NCBI GenBank assembly: GCA_022791395.1
Contig: JAAVZA010000055.1
Coordinates: forward strand, 1 to 53,986
DNA: 53,986 bases
Direction of reading: 5' to 3'
Source of the DNA: Clostridia bacterium
Lineage (GTDB): Bacteria; Bacillota; Clostridia; TANB77; CAG-508
Positions 46,297 through 53,869 of the stretch are shown piece after piece; positions within the stretch are counted from its first letter, which is position 1; each line of letters starts with the position of its first letter. The notes beneath the pieces were generated by a model. The model was not told the DNA's origin, ran no database searches, and was given only the letters and a program-made list of their open reading frames with translations. The position numbers were made by a program, and so were the translations under genes.

Positions 46297-47608
46297 ATGG
46301 AAAATAAAAAAGTAGCATTTTACACATTGCGGTTGTAAAGTTAATCAATATGAGACAAATGCAATGAGACAAAAATTTATAGAGAATGGATATGAGATAG
46401 TAGAATTTGAAGAAAAAGCAGATATATATATTATAAATACATGCACAGTAACAAATATGTCTGATAGAAAATCAAGACAGATTATAAGAAGAGTAAAAGA
46501 CATAAATAAGTCTGCAATATTAGCAGTTACTGGATGCTATGCACAAGTTGCTAAAGACGAATTAGATAAAATAGAAGATATTGATGTTGTAATTGGAAAT
46601 ATTGAAAAGAAAGATGTAGTTAAAACAGTAGAAAATTTTATAAAAACAAATAAAAAAGAAAATATAGTATCAGATATAATGAAAGAAAAATATGTTGTTG
46701 AATTTGAAGTAGCAGCATATACAGAAAAAACAAGAGCAGTTGTAAAAGTTCAAGATGGCTGTGACAGATTTTGTTCTTACTGTATAATACCATATGCAAG
46801 AGGAAGAGTTAGAAGTAGAAGTGTACAGGAAATAATAAATGAAATAACTGAAATATCAAAACAAGGAATTAAAGAAGTTGTTATAACAGGAATACATATT
46901 GCATCATATGGAAAAGACTTTAAAGAAGATATTGGTTTAATAGATTTATTAAAAGAGATTAATAAAATTGAAGGAATTAAAAGAATTCGTTTAGGTTCCA
47001 TAGAACCAACTTTAATAGATGAAAAATTTATTAAAGAACTAGTGAAATTAGAGAAAATATGTGACCATTTTCATTTATCTTTGCAAAGTGGATGTGATGA
47101 AACTTTAAAAAGAATGAATAGAAGATATACTACTAAAGAATTTGAAAATTGTACAAACTTAATTAAAAATAATTATCCAAATGTAGCTTTAACAACAGAT
47201 ATTATAGTGGGATTTCCAGGAGAAACTAAAAAAGAATTTTTAGAGACTTATCAATACTTAGATAAAATAGATTTTTATAAAATGCATATATTTAAATATT
47301 CACCAAGAAAAGGAACAAAAGCTGCTCTTATGGAAAACCAAATAGATGGTAATACTAAAGAATTAAGAAGTAATAAATTGCTTGAATTATCTAATAAAAA
47401 AGAGATAGAACATAATAAAAAATATATTGAAAAAGTAGTATCAGTTTTATTAGAAGAAAGAGAAGGAGAATTTATAAAGGGACATACTACCAATTATATA
47501 AATGTATATGTAAAAACTGATAAAAAAGGAATTGAAAATGAAATAGTTGATGTAAAGATTAAAGATACATATAAAGATGGTTTGACTGGAGAAATTGAAA
47601 GCATGTAA
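46297..47608 (+). CDS. mtaB: tRNA t6A37 methylthiotransferase MtaB with one CGG frameshift (436 aa)
   Basis: MtaB converts t6A37 to ms2t6A in tRNAs reading ANN codons. The true start, ATG 46297, gives MENKKVAFYTLGCKVNQYE only if CGGT at 46330 is read as one glycine (codon 12); frame 0 stops two codons later. The remaining domains are all present: NTCTVTNMSDRKSRQ (second and third cysteines of the MTTase cluster), the radical SAM motif CDRFCSYCIIPYARGR, and a TRAM domain. The first cluster cysteine lies in the recoded GCK, right at the shift. The conserved TLGC sequence makes this the cleanest single proof of the recoding. Starting downstream at 46364 would delete an essential cysteine. Confidence 0.95.
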
Positions 47609-47733
47609 TAAAAATGTAACAACTCTGTAACCAAGATTTAACAATAAAAATCATATAAGCTATTGATAAATTCGACATTATATAGTATAAATATACTGAA
47701 AAGGAATAAAACGAAAGAGGAGGACGAACTATC

Positions 47734-47979
47734 ATGAGTGAAAAAATATTTGGTGGAGTAGAAACAGATGTTGTAGCAAATTCTGCATTACCAGCAAAAG
47801 TAGGAGTATGGCCAAAAGTTAAAGCATTTTTATTTCAAGAAATAAAAGTTGAATTAACTCCAGCACAACAAAAATTCGAAGATGATTTAAATGACTTTTT
47901 ACATATAGAATTAACTTGGCAAGATTTTAAAGATTTCTTATTCCAAGATATAACATTTGGTAAAAAGAAAAATAAATAA
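47734..47979 (+). CDS. Small conserved protein of unknown function (81 aa)
   Basis: The protein contains two related halves: WPKVKAFLFQEIKVELTP and WQDFKDFLFQDITFGKK, each with an FLFQ(E/D)I core, so it may be an internal duplication. There are no membrane segments and no cysteines. It resembles small proteins I associate with spore-forming Clostridia, but I cannot name it. GGAGG precedes the ATG. It has its own terminator, so it is expressed alone. Confidence 0.7.
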   Translation: MSEKIFGGVETDVVANSALPAKVGVWPKVKAFLFQEIKVELTPAQQKFEDDLNDFLHIELTWQDFKDFLFQDITFGKKKNK

Positions 47980-47990
47980 TAACATATAAG

Positions 47991-48026
47991 ATACCAGTTA
48001 CTTTTTAAGTAACTGGTATTTTTTTG
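47991..48026 (+). terminator. Terminator after the 81-residue protein gene
   Basis: ATACCAGTTACTT pairs with AAGTAACTGGTAT and is followed by T7. Confidence 0.9.
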
Positions 48027-48155
48027 CCTAATCCCTTGACAGTTTACAATAATACATATAAAATAAAAGAGTAGGTTTAATATATTATAAAAGTAAAAGA
48101 TAGATATATTATTATCGAACATTGAAAAATAAATATAAGAAAGAGGTGTATGATT

Positions 48156-49697
48156 ATGGAAATTATAATCGTTATCGCCACTATTCTAATCTCAGCTATT
48201 GTATTTATACCTGTTGGTGTATTAATCAGAAAAAGAATAGCTGAATCTAAAATCAAAGGTGCAGAAACTGAAGCAAAAAAGATATTAGAACTTGCAAATA
48301 AAGAAGCAGAGAATATTAAAAAAGAAGAAATTTTTAAAGCAAAAGAACAAATTATGCAAGAAAGACAAGATTTAGAACAAGAGATTAGAGAAAGAAGAGG
48401 CGAAGTACAAAAACAAGAATCAAGAATTATGCAAAAAGAAGAAAATCTAGATAGAAAGGAAGAAACTTTAGAGCATAAAGAAAGAGATTTTGATAGACGT
48501 GATAAAGAAATGCAAGATAGAGAACAAGAATTAAATGAATTAATTGGGAAACAATTAGAAGAACTTCAAAAAATCTCAGGACTTTCTATTGAAGAAGCAA
48601 AAAAAATATTACTTGATGAAACTGAAAAAACAATAAAAAGTGAAACAGCAGCTATAATTAGAGAAGAAGAACAAAAGGCTAAAGAGGAATCAGGTAAAAG
48701 GGCAAGAGAACTTTTAACATATGCTGTTCAAAAATGTGCAGCTGATCATACTTCAGAAACTACCGTATCAATAGTTAATCTTCCAAATGATGATATGAAA
48801 GGAAGAATTATAGGTAGAGAAGGAAGAAACATTAAGGCATTAGAAACTTTAACAGGAATAGATCTTATAATAGATGATACACCAGAAGCTGTAATTTTAT
48901 CAGGATTTGATCCATTAAGAAGAGAAGTTGCAAAAATAGCACTTGAAAAATTAATTGAAGATGGAAGAATTCATCCTGCAAAAATTGAAGAAATGGTTGA
49001 AAAAGCAAAGGAAGAAGTTGAAGCAACTATTAAAGCAGAAGGAGAAAGAGCAACTTTAGAAGCGGGGGTAATAGGACTTCATCCAGACCTAGTTAAACTA
49101 ATAGGTAAATTAAAATATAGAACAAGTTATGGACAAAATGTGTTAAATCATTCTATAGAAGTTGCAAATCTTGCAAGAATTATGGCAGACGAATTAGGAC
49201 TTGACGCAAAAAGAGCAAGAAGAGCAGGTTTGTTACATGATATAGGAAAAGCATTAGATCATGATATGGAAGGAACTCATGTTGAAATTGGTGTAGATGT
49301 ATTAAAGAAATATAAAGAAAATCCATTAGTAATAAATGCAGTAGAAGCACACCATGGAGATGTAGAACCACAAACCTTGGAAGCTGTACTTGTACAAGCG
49401 GCAGATGCAATAAGTGCATCTCGTCCAGGAGCAAGAAAAGAAACTTTAGAAGCATACATAAAGAGATTAGAGCAGCTTGAAGAAATTGCAGATTCTTTTG
49501 AAGGAGTAGATAAATCATTTGCTATACAAGCAGGACGTGAAGTAAGAATTATTGTAAAACCAGAAAAAGTATCTGATGCAGAAATGACAATTATGGCAAG
49601 AGACATAGCAAAACGTGTAGAAGATGAAATGGATTATCCAGGACAAATTAAAGTAAATGTTATAAGAGAGTCAAGAGCAATAACATATGCAAAATAA
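48156..49697 (+). CDS. rny: Ribonuclease Y
   Basis: The 513-residue enzyme has an N-terminal membrane helix, a long charged coiled coil (about residues 30-180), a KH domain with [15 protein letters not shown], and an HD domain with [12 protein letters not shown]. RNase Y starts mRNA decay and is membrane-bound. The ATG at 48156 is seven bases after GAGGTG; the ATG six bases earlier is too close to it. In most Firmicutes ymdB follows directly; here two minus-strand cassettes are inserted between them. Confidence 0.97.
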   Translation: MEIIIVIATILISAIVFIPVGVLIRKRIAESKIKGAETEAKKILELANKEAENIKKEEIFKAKEQIMQERQDLEQEIRERRGEVQKQESRIMQKEENLDRKEETLEHKERDFDRRDKEMQDREQELNELIGKQLEELQKISGLSIEEAKKILLDETEKTIKSETAAIIREEEQKAKEESGKRARELLTYAVQKCAADHTSETTVSIVNLPNDDMKGRIIGREGRNIKALETLTGIDLIIDDTPEAVILSGFDPLRREVAKIALEKLIEDGRIHPAKIEEMVEKAKEEVEATIKAEGERATLEAGVIGLHPDLVKLIGKLKYRTSYGQNVLNHSIEVANLARIMADELGLDAKRARRAGLLHDIGKALDHDMEGTHVEIGVDVLKKYKENPLVINAVEAHHGDVEPQTLEAVLVQAADAISASRPGARKETLEAYIKRLEQLEEIADSFEGVDKSFAIQAGREVRIIVKPEKVSDAEMTIMARDIAKRVEDEMDYPGQIKVNVIRESRAITYAK

Positions 49698-49700
49698 AGA

Positions 49701-49729
49701 AAAAGGCCAGTGCAGAGCACTGGCCTTTT
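49701..49729. terminator. Bidirectional terminator between rny and the first 91-aa cassette
   Basis: A perfect 13-bp stem, AAAAGGCCAGTGC with GCACTGGCCTTTT around AGA. It can end rny and the minus-strand cassette. Confidence 0.85.
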
Positions 49730-49737
49730 CTTGAAGC

Positions 49738-50013
49738 TTAAAGAAAAAATTCGTTTTTTCGGTCGGACAGGGTAAGATCCTTGTGTACTACATCATCACC
49801 ATAGTAGTTCAGGTGCTTCCACAACAGAATCTTCTCACTGGAAGGCATATCCTTTTTGCCGACTCCGCCAGGATTCATAAAAACGCCCTTTGAAAATTGG
49901 CAGTACGGAGTGTCGTCCCGGGTAATTATGATTCTCGAACTGATGTCATCTTCCTTCACGACTCCGAAAGAGTATGAATGTGTACGAATCTTTTGAGCTT
50001 TCTTTTTCTTCAT
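49738..50013 (-). CDS. Unknown 91-residue protein, GC-rich cassette (first of a pair)
   Basis: The protein starts MKKKKAQKIRTHSYSFGVV and has a middle DDTPYCQFSKGVFMNP stretch, then a charged tail. It has no signal peptide or membrane segment. Codon use is GC-rich with CTG, ACC and GAC, unlike rny and ymdB on either side. One in-frame CGG at codon 32 (TCC-rich region, ITRDD) must be read as a triplet; a +1 shift there stops soon after. AGGAGG precedes the ATG. The neighbouring cassette also encodes 91 residues, with a similar DxxxYC...GV..(N/D)P pattern and nearly the same promoter, so the two may be distant paralogues. No family recognised. Confidence 0.7.
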   Translation of the reverse strand: MKKKKAQKIRTHSYSFGVVKEDDISSRIIITRDDTPYCQFSKGVFMNPGGVGKKDMPSSEKILLWKHLNYYGDDVVHKDLTLSDRKNEFFL

Positions 50014-50066
50014 TATTTTTTCCTCCTATTTTCATTGAAACAAGATACAAAAAACTAGTTAACAAT

Positions 50067-50095
50067 ATTATACCATAATCATTAACATAAATCAA
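50067..50095 (-). promoter_or_regulatory. Promoter of the first 91-aa cassette
   Basis: TTGATT and TATAAT are separated by 17 bases on the minus strand. About 30 bases around it are nearly identical to the promoter at 50479-50507. Confidence 0.8.
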
Positions 50096-50145
50096 ATTTA
50101 ATATATATAATAATAAAGTTTTTTATTAAGCATATATAAAATATA

Positions 50146-50179
50146 GGAGAAGGGCCAGCGTTAACGCTGGCTCTTCTCC
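50146..50179 (-). terminator. 15-bp hairpin at the end of the second 91-aa cassette
   Basis: GGAGAAGGGCCAGCG pairs with CGCTGGCTCTTCTCC (one wobble) around TTAA. The stop codon lies in the loop region, so the hairpin overlaps the last codons. Confidence 0.7.
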
Positions 50180-50436
50180 TGGAAATCTTCAAAAGAACGT
50201 ATGATTCCCATAATTCTTTCCTTTAACTTTTCATTGACGGAAAGTTCTGCAATGTGGACTGGATCCCAGATCACACCAGAGGGCATTTCAACGATACAAT
50301 AGTCCTGATTATCCAACTTAACAGAGTAATCTGTACCGTTGCTGCAACGCTTGATGTTAATGGCAGGAGCAAAACTCATCTTGCGATTAGGTTTTGCCCG
50401 TTTTGTAGTGTAAAGAAAGTTTGTTGACATAGCCAT
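50161..50436 (-). CDS. Unknown 91-residue protein, GC-rich cassette (second of a pair)
   Basis: The start MAMSTNFLYTTKRAK is placed seven bases after AGGAGG; earlier in-frame ATGs overlap that site. The body contains CSNGTDYSVKLDNQDYCIVE and MPSGVIWDPVHIAEL, followed by a helical, charged end. Codon use is GC-rich. An in-frame CGG stands at codon 13 (TTKRAK); a +1 shift there gives a stop after eight more residues. It is transcribed against rny and ymdB and lies between them, breaking a usually conserved gene pair. Possibly a paralogue of the first cassette. Function unknown; toxin, antitoxin or phage accessory protein are only guesses. Confidence 0.7.
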   Translation of the reverse strand: MAMSTNFLYTTKRAKPNRKMSFAPAINIKRCSNGTDYSVKLDNQDYCIVEMPSGVIWDPVHIAELSVNEKLKERIMGIIRSFEDFQEKSQR

Positions 50437-50478
50437 AGACATACCTCCTAAAACAAACAATCAACAATGTCAATACAA

Positions 50479-50507
50479 ATTATACCATAATTATTAACAT
50501 AAATCAA
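50479..50507 (-). promoter_or_regulatory. Promoter of the second 91-aa cassette
   Basis: TTGATT and TATAAT are separated by 17 bases. The sequence is a near copy of the promoter at 50067-50095 (one changed base across both boxes and spacer). Confidence 0.8.
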
Positions 50508-50583
50508 ATATAATAAAAAATATTTCAATTTATAAAAATATAGTGTATAATAGAAAAAGATAAAATAGGAAGGAAGATGAAGG

Positions 50584-51354
50584 TTGAGGATTTTAGCAGT
50601 TGGAGATATAGTTGGAGAAAGCGGATTAAAGAAGGCCAAAGATATAATACCTAGTTTGAAAAAAGAAAAGCAAATAGATTTTATTGTGGCGAATGGAGAA
50701 AACTCAGCTGGAGGTATGGGGATTACTGAGAAGCTATTTAAGGAAATGTTAGCTATGGGTGTGGATGTAGTTACAATGGGAAATCACACTTGGGGTAAAA
50801 AAGATATTTTTAATTTTATAGATCATCCACAATTAATAAGACCTGCAAATTATCCTAAAGGTGTTCTTGGAAAAGGATATACTATAAGAGAATGTAAAGG
50901 AAAAAGAATTGCTACAGTTAATTTAATTGGTAGAACTGATATGAATGTTTTATCAGAAAATCCATTTGTAATGATAAATGATATTTTAAAAGAAATAGAA
51001 AATAAAGTAGATTATATAATAGTAGATTTTCACGCAGAAGCAACAGCAGAGAAGATTGCTATGGGATATTATTTAGATGGAAGAGTAAGTATCGTATTTG
51101 GAACACATACTCATGTGCAAACAGCGGATGGAGAAATTTTAGAAAAAGGAACAGCATATATTACTGATATAGGTATGACCGGTCCTAAAAAATCTGTTAT
51201 AGGAATGGATGTTTCAGCATCTATAAAAAGGTTTGAAACTACTTTGCCTGAAAAGTATAAACTAGCAGAAGGAAATTGTGTCTTAAATGGTTGTATTTTT
51301 GAGCTTGATGATAATACTTGTCGAGCGAGTAAAATAGAACTATTAAATATGTAG
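50584..51354 (+). CDS. ymdB: Metallophosphoesterase YmdB
   Basis: The 256-residue protein has the calcineurin-like motifs GDIVGESG, NGENSAGGMG, MGNHTWGKK, DFHAEAT and GTHTHVQTADG. YmdB is a 2',3'-cyclic phosphodiesterase that affects biofilm and sporulation gene expression in Bacillus. The start is TTG, giving the usual MRILAVGDIVG; GAAGG is immediately upstream and GGAAGG a little further. spoVS follows, as in Bacillus. Confidence 0.94.
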   Translation: MRILAVGDIVGESGLKKAKDIIPSLKKEKQIDFIVANGENSAGGMGITEKLFKEMLAMGVDVVTMGNHTWGKKDIFNFIDHPQLIRPANYPKGVLGKGYTIRECKGKRIATVNLIGRTDMNVLSENPFVMINDILKEIENKVDYIIVDFHAEATAEKIAMGYYLDGRVSIVFGTHTHVQTADGEILEKGTAYITDIGMTGPKKSVIGMDVSASIKRFETTLPEKYKLAEGNCVLNGCIFELDDNTCRASKIELLNM

Positions 51355-51484
51355 AAAAATGGCGAAAAAACACGATAAAAACTTCCTGTTTTTTCCAAAA
51401 AATACTAGACAACGGACTTAAAATATAATATAAATATACATGTTCAAAATGAAACAAAAAATTATATTTTAGGAGGCAGAAACA

Positions 51485-51748
51485 ATGGAAGTTTTAAAAA
51501 TCTCATCAAAATCAAATCCAAATTCAGTAGCAGGAGCAATTGCAGGTTTGGTAAAAGAAAATGAAAGAGCAGAAATGCAAGCAATAGGAGCAGGAGCATT
51601 AAATCAAGCTATAAAGGCTGTAGCTATTGCAAGAGGATTTGTAGCTCCAACAGGAGTAGACCTAGTTTGCGTACCAGCATTTGCAGAAGTTCAAGTTGAA
51701 GGAGAAGACAGAACAGGAATTAAAATAGTAGTAGAATCACGTGCTTAA
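51485..51748 (+). CDS. spoVS: Stage V sporulation protein S
   Basis: The 87-residue Alba-like protein matches SpoVS almost without gaps: LKISSKSNPNSVAGAIAG, GAGALNQAIKAVAIARGF and GVDLVCVPAFAEV. It is needed for late sporulation and may bind nucleic acid. GGAGG lies before the ATG. The order rny-ymdB-spoVS is ancestral, apart from the two inserted cassettes. Confidence 0.97.
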   Translation: MEVLKISSKSNPNSVAGAIAGLVKENERAEMQAIGAGALNQAIKAVAIARGFVAPTGVDLVCVPAFAEVQVEGEDRTGIKIVVESRA

Positions 51749-51779
51749 AATATGTGATAATATAAATAAATTAAAAATG

Positions 51780-51809
51780 AGTTGCACTTTAGAGGTGCAA
51801 CTTTTTTGT
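51780..51809 (+). terminator. Terminator after spoVS
   Basis: AGTTGCAC pairs with GTGCAACT and is followed by TTTTTG. Confidence 0.85.
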
Positions 51810-51896
51810 ATAATATTATTATGAATTATGTAGCTTATCTTGAAAATTGGGTATATTTAATATATGATGTATCTATATATTTTTAGGAGGAAAAAA

Positions 51897-53495
51897 TTGA
51901 AATCTAAATTTTTAAAATATATTTTTGTGATTATTGTTATAGTATTAGTTATATATTCTGTTTATATAATATATGGAAAAAAAGATAATAATGAAAATAA
52001 TTATGATACAGCAAAAGTATCTAAAGAGGAAGAAATAATTGATAATATTAGAATTCCAATAGTTAATTTTGACACAATTAATCCAATTCTTAGCAATAAT
52101 GCACAAGTCCAAAATATATCAAAATTAATATATGAACCACTTCTTACAATAACAGAAGATTATAAAATAGAGTTATGTCTTGCAAAAGAATGGAGTAAAG
52201 TAACTAATACATCATATGTTATAAAATTAAAAGATAATATAAAATGGAATGATGGAACTCTATTTACTGCAAAAGATGTGCAATTTACAATTGATAGATT
52301 AAAAGATTCAAAGGTTAAATCTATTTATGCTTATAATGTAGAAAACGTTACTGGAATTGAAGTGATAGATAATGCTACTATAAGAATTAATCTTGATAAA
52401 GAAGTACCGTTTTTTGAATATAACTTAACATTTCCTATAATGTCATATAAATATTATGAAAATGAGGATTTTGTAAATACTTATAAAAATAGTAATCCTA
52501 TTGGAACAGGAAAATTTAAGGTGGTAAGTGATAACGGAAATGTTATACTAAAATTAAATGAGAATTGGTGGAATGTTGAAGAAAAAGATTGTAAACTCTC
52601 TCAAATCCAAATTATAAAATATGGAAATATGGGGGAAGTATATAAAGCTTTTAAAATAGGAAATATAGATTTAATAAATACAGATAGCCTAGATATACAA
52701 AATTATATTGGAACAATAGGATATAATTTAAAAAGTTTTAAAGGAAGAGAGTTAGATTATTTAGCTTTTAATTGTAATAATGAAGAGTTATCAAATAAAG
52801 AGATAAGACAAGCTATTTCCTATGCAATAGATAAGCAAAACATTGTATCAGCAATTTATGGAGATAAATATTATGTTGCAAATTTTCCTCTTGACTATGG
52901 AAACTATCTATATGAACAGGAAAAAGTTGGATATGAATATAATATGGATAAGGCTAAAGAATTATTAATAAGAAAAGGATGGGAATTTAAGAATAAAACA
53001 TGGCAGAAGGTAAAAGATTATAGAACTTTAAGATTAAATTTTAATTTGGTAGTTAATTCTAGTAATGGAAAAAGAGTAGAGGTTGCAGAAAATATAAAAA
53101 ACAGTTTAGAAATTTTAGGGATTAAAGTAAATATAATAAAAGCAAATGATGCAACATATAAAAGGTATTTAGAAAATAGGAATTATGATATGATATTAAC
53201 AGGAAAATATACAGCATTTAGTCCAGATTTATCAACTTACTTTGGAGAAGCAAATTTAGCAAATTATAATAGTGAAACAGCAAAACAAATATTAAATGAT
53301 GTAAATAACATTAGGGAAGAAAAGACTTTAAAAGAAAAATATAATAATTTAGTAGATATTTATAAAGAAGATATACCCTATATATATTTGTACTGGAATA
53401 GAAGTTCTTTAATTTGCAGTTCTAAGTTAATGGGAGATATAAAACCTAATAGATATAATTTATTTTATAAGATAAATACTTGGTATAGGCAATAA
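51897..53495 (+). CDS. ABC transporter oligopeptide-binding protein (SBP_bac_5 type)
   Basis: The 532-residue protein has an N-terminal hydrophobic segment (about residues 6-24) without a lipobox cysteine, so it is probably membrane-anchored. The binding-protein body shows ISKLIYEPLLTI, the family signature region WNDGTLFTAKDVQFTI, and later NKEIRQAISYAIDKQNI. It probably binds peptides or related solutes for import; no permease genes are in the window. The chosen start is TTG, six bases after AGGAGG; an upstream ATG frame would place that site inside the coding region. Confidence 0.88.
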   Translation: MKSKFLKYIFVIIVIVLVIYSVYIIYGKKDNNENNYDTAKVSKEEEIIDNIRIPIVNFDTINPILSNNAQVQNISKLIYEPLLTITEDYKIELCLAKEWSKVTNTSYVIKLKDNIKWNDGTLFTAKDVQFTIDRLKDSKVKSIYAYNVENVTGIEVIDNATIRINLDKEVPFFEYNLTFPIMSYKYYENEDFVNTYKNSNPIGTGKFKVVSDNGNVILKLNENWWNVEEKDCKLSQIQIIKYGNMGEVYKAFKIGNIDLINTDSLDIQNYIGTIGYNLKSFKGRELDYLAFNCNNEELSNKEIRQAISYAIDKQNIVSAIYGDKYYVANFPLDYGNYLYEQEKVGYEYNMDKAKELLIRKGWEFKNKTWQKVKDYRTLRLNFNLVVNSSNGKRVEVAENIKNSLEILGIKVNIIKANDATYKRYLENRNYDMILTGKYTAFSPDLSTYFGEANLANYNSETAKQILNDVNNIREEKTLKEKYNNLVDIYKEDIPYIYLYWNRSSLICSSKLMGDIKPNRYNLFYKINTWYRQ

Positions 53496-53504
53496 AAATA
53501 TTAC

Positions 53505-53532
53505 GGCAGATGAAAGTCTGTCGTTTATCTTT
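53505..53532 (+). terminator. Probable terminator before the ribosomal protein operon
   Basis: ACGGCAGA pairs with TCTGTCGT, followed by TTATCTTT. Confidence 0.5.
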
Positions 53533-53609
53533 ATCTATACTCATTGCTAAATTTATTGTACATTATGATTTTTATTTTACAAAAAAATTACAAAATTACC
53601 AAAAAAGTG

Positions 53610-53638
53610 TTGACATACGGAGGTAAGCGTTATATAAT
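53610..53638 (+). promoter_or_regulatory. Consensus promoter of the S10 operon
   Basis: TTGACA and TATAAT are separated by 17 bases. It is one of the strongest promoters in the window. Confidence 0.9.
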
Positions 53639-53644
53639 ATTTAG

Positions 53645-53869
53645 GCATGTAGATTTGCGTTGAAGCGAAATGTGGCTACATCCTTACGGGTGGAGGGAAC
53701 TTTCGTGGAGTATGTCTTGGCTTAGACCGGGCGGTAAGTTTTTTTAAAATAAGCACTTATCCCAAGAAAATCATGCAAAAACTTGGGTTTTTATATGGTG
53801 ATACATGAAACACCAGGGTGCGTTTATAACTTGCCAAGGTACATTTTATTTTAAGGAGGGAAAATACTT
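53645..53869 (+). ncRNA. Long structured leader of rpsJ
   Basis: About 225 bases of unusually GC-rich sequence lie between promoter and start. Visible elements are GTAG...CTAC with TTTGC/GCGAAA inside (53648-53680), a GGGTGGAGGGAACTTTCG segment, and CCCAAG...CTTGGG near 53761-53790 followed by TTTTTAT, a possible terminator. It looks like an autoregulated ribosomal protein leader. I cannot match it to a named family. Confidence 0.55.

Noticed and set aside
5705..47608. Nine frame breaks as sequencing errors or pseudogenes
   Set aside because: All nine add the same base in the same place, making in-frame CGG, and both sides of each break stay conserved. Random errors would hit homopolymers and other codons.
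46364..47608. MtaB starting at 46364
   Set aside because: This would remove TLGC, which holds an essential cluster cysteine. There is no ribosome site.
49701..50179. Integron attC sites at the cassette hairpins
   Set aside because: The hairpins differ in sequence, lack integrase core sites, and look like ordinary terminators. No integrase is in the window.
53645..53869. T-box in the rpsJ leader
   Set aside because: The GGGTGG resembles a T-box core, but there is no full AGGGTGGNACCGCG sequence and the downstream gene is ribosomal.
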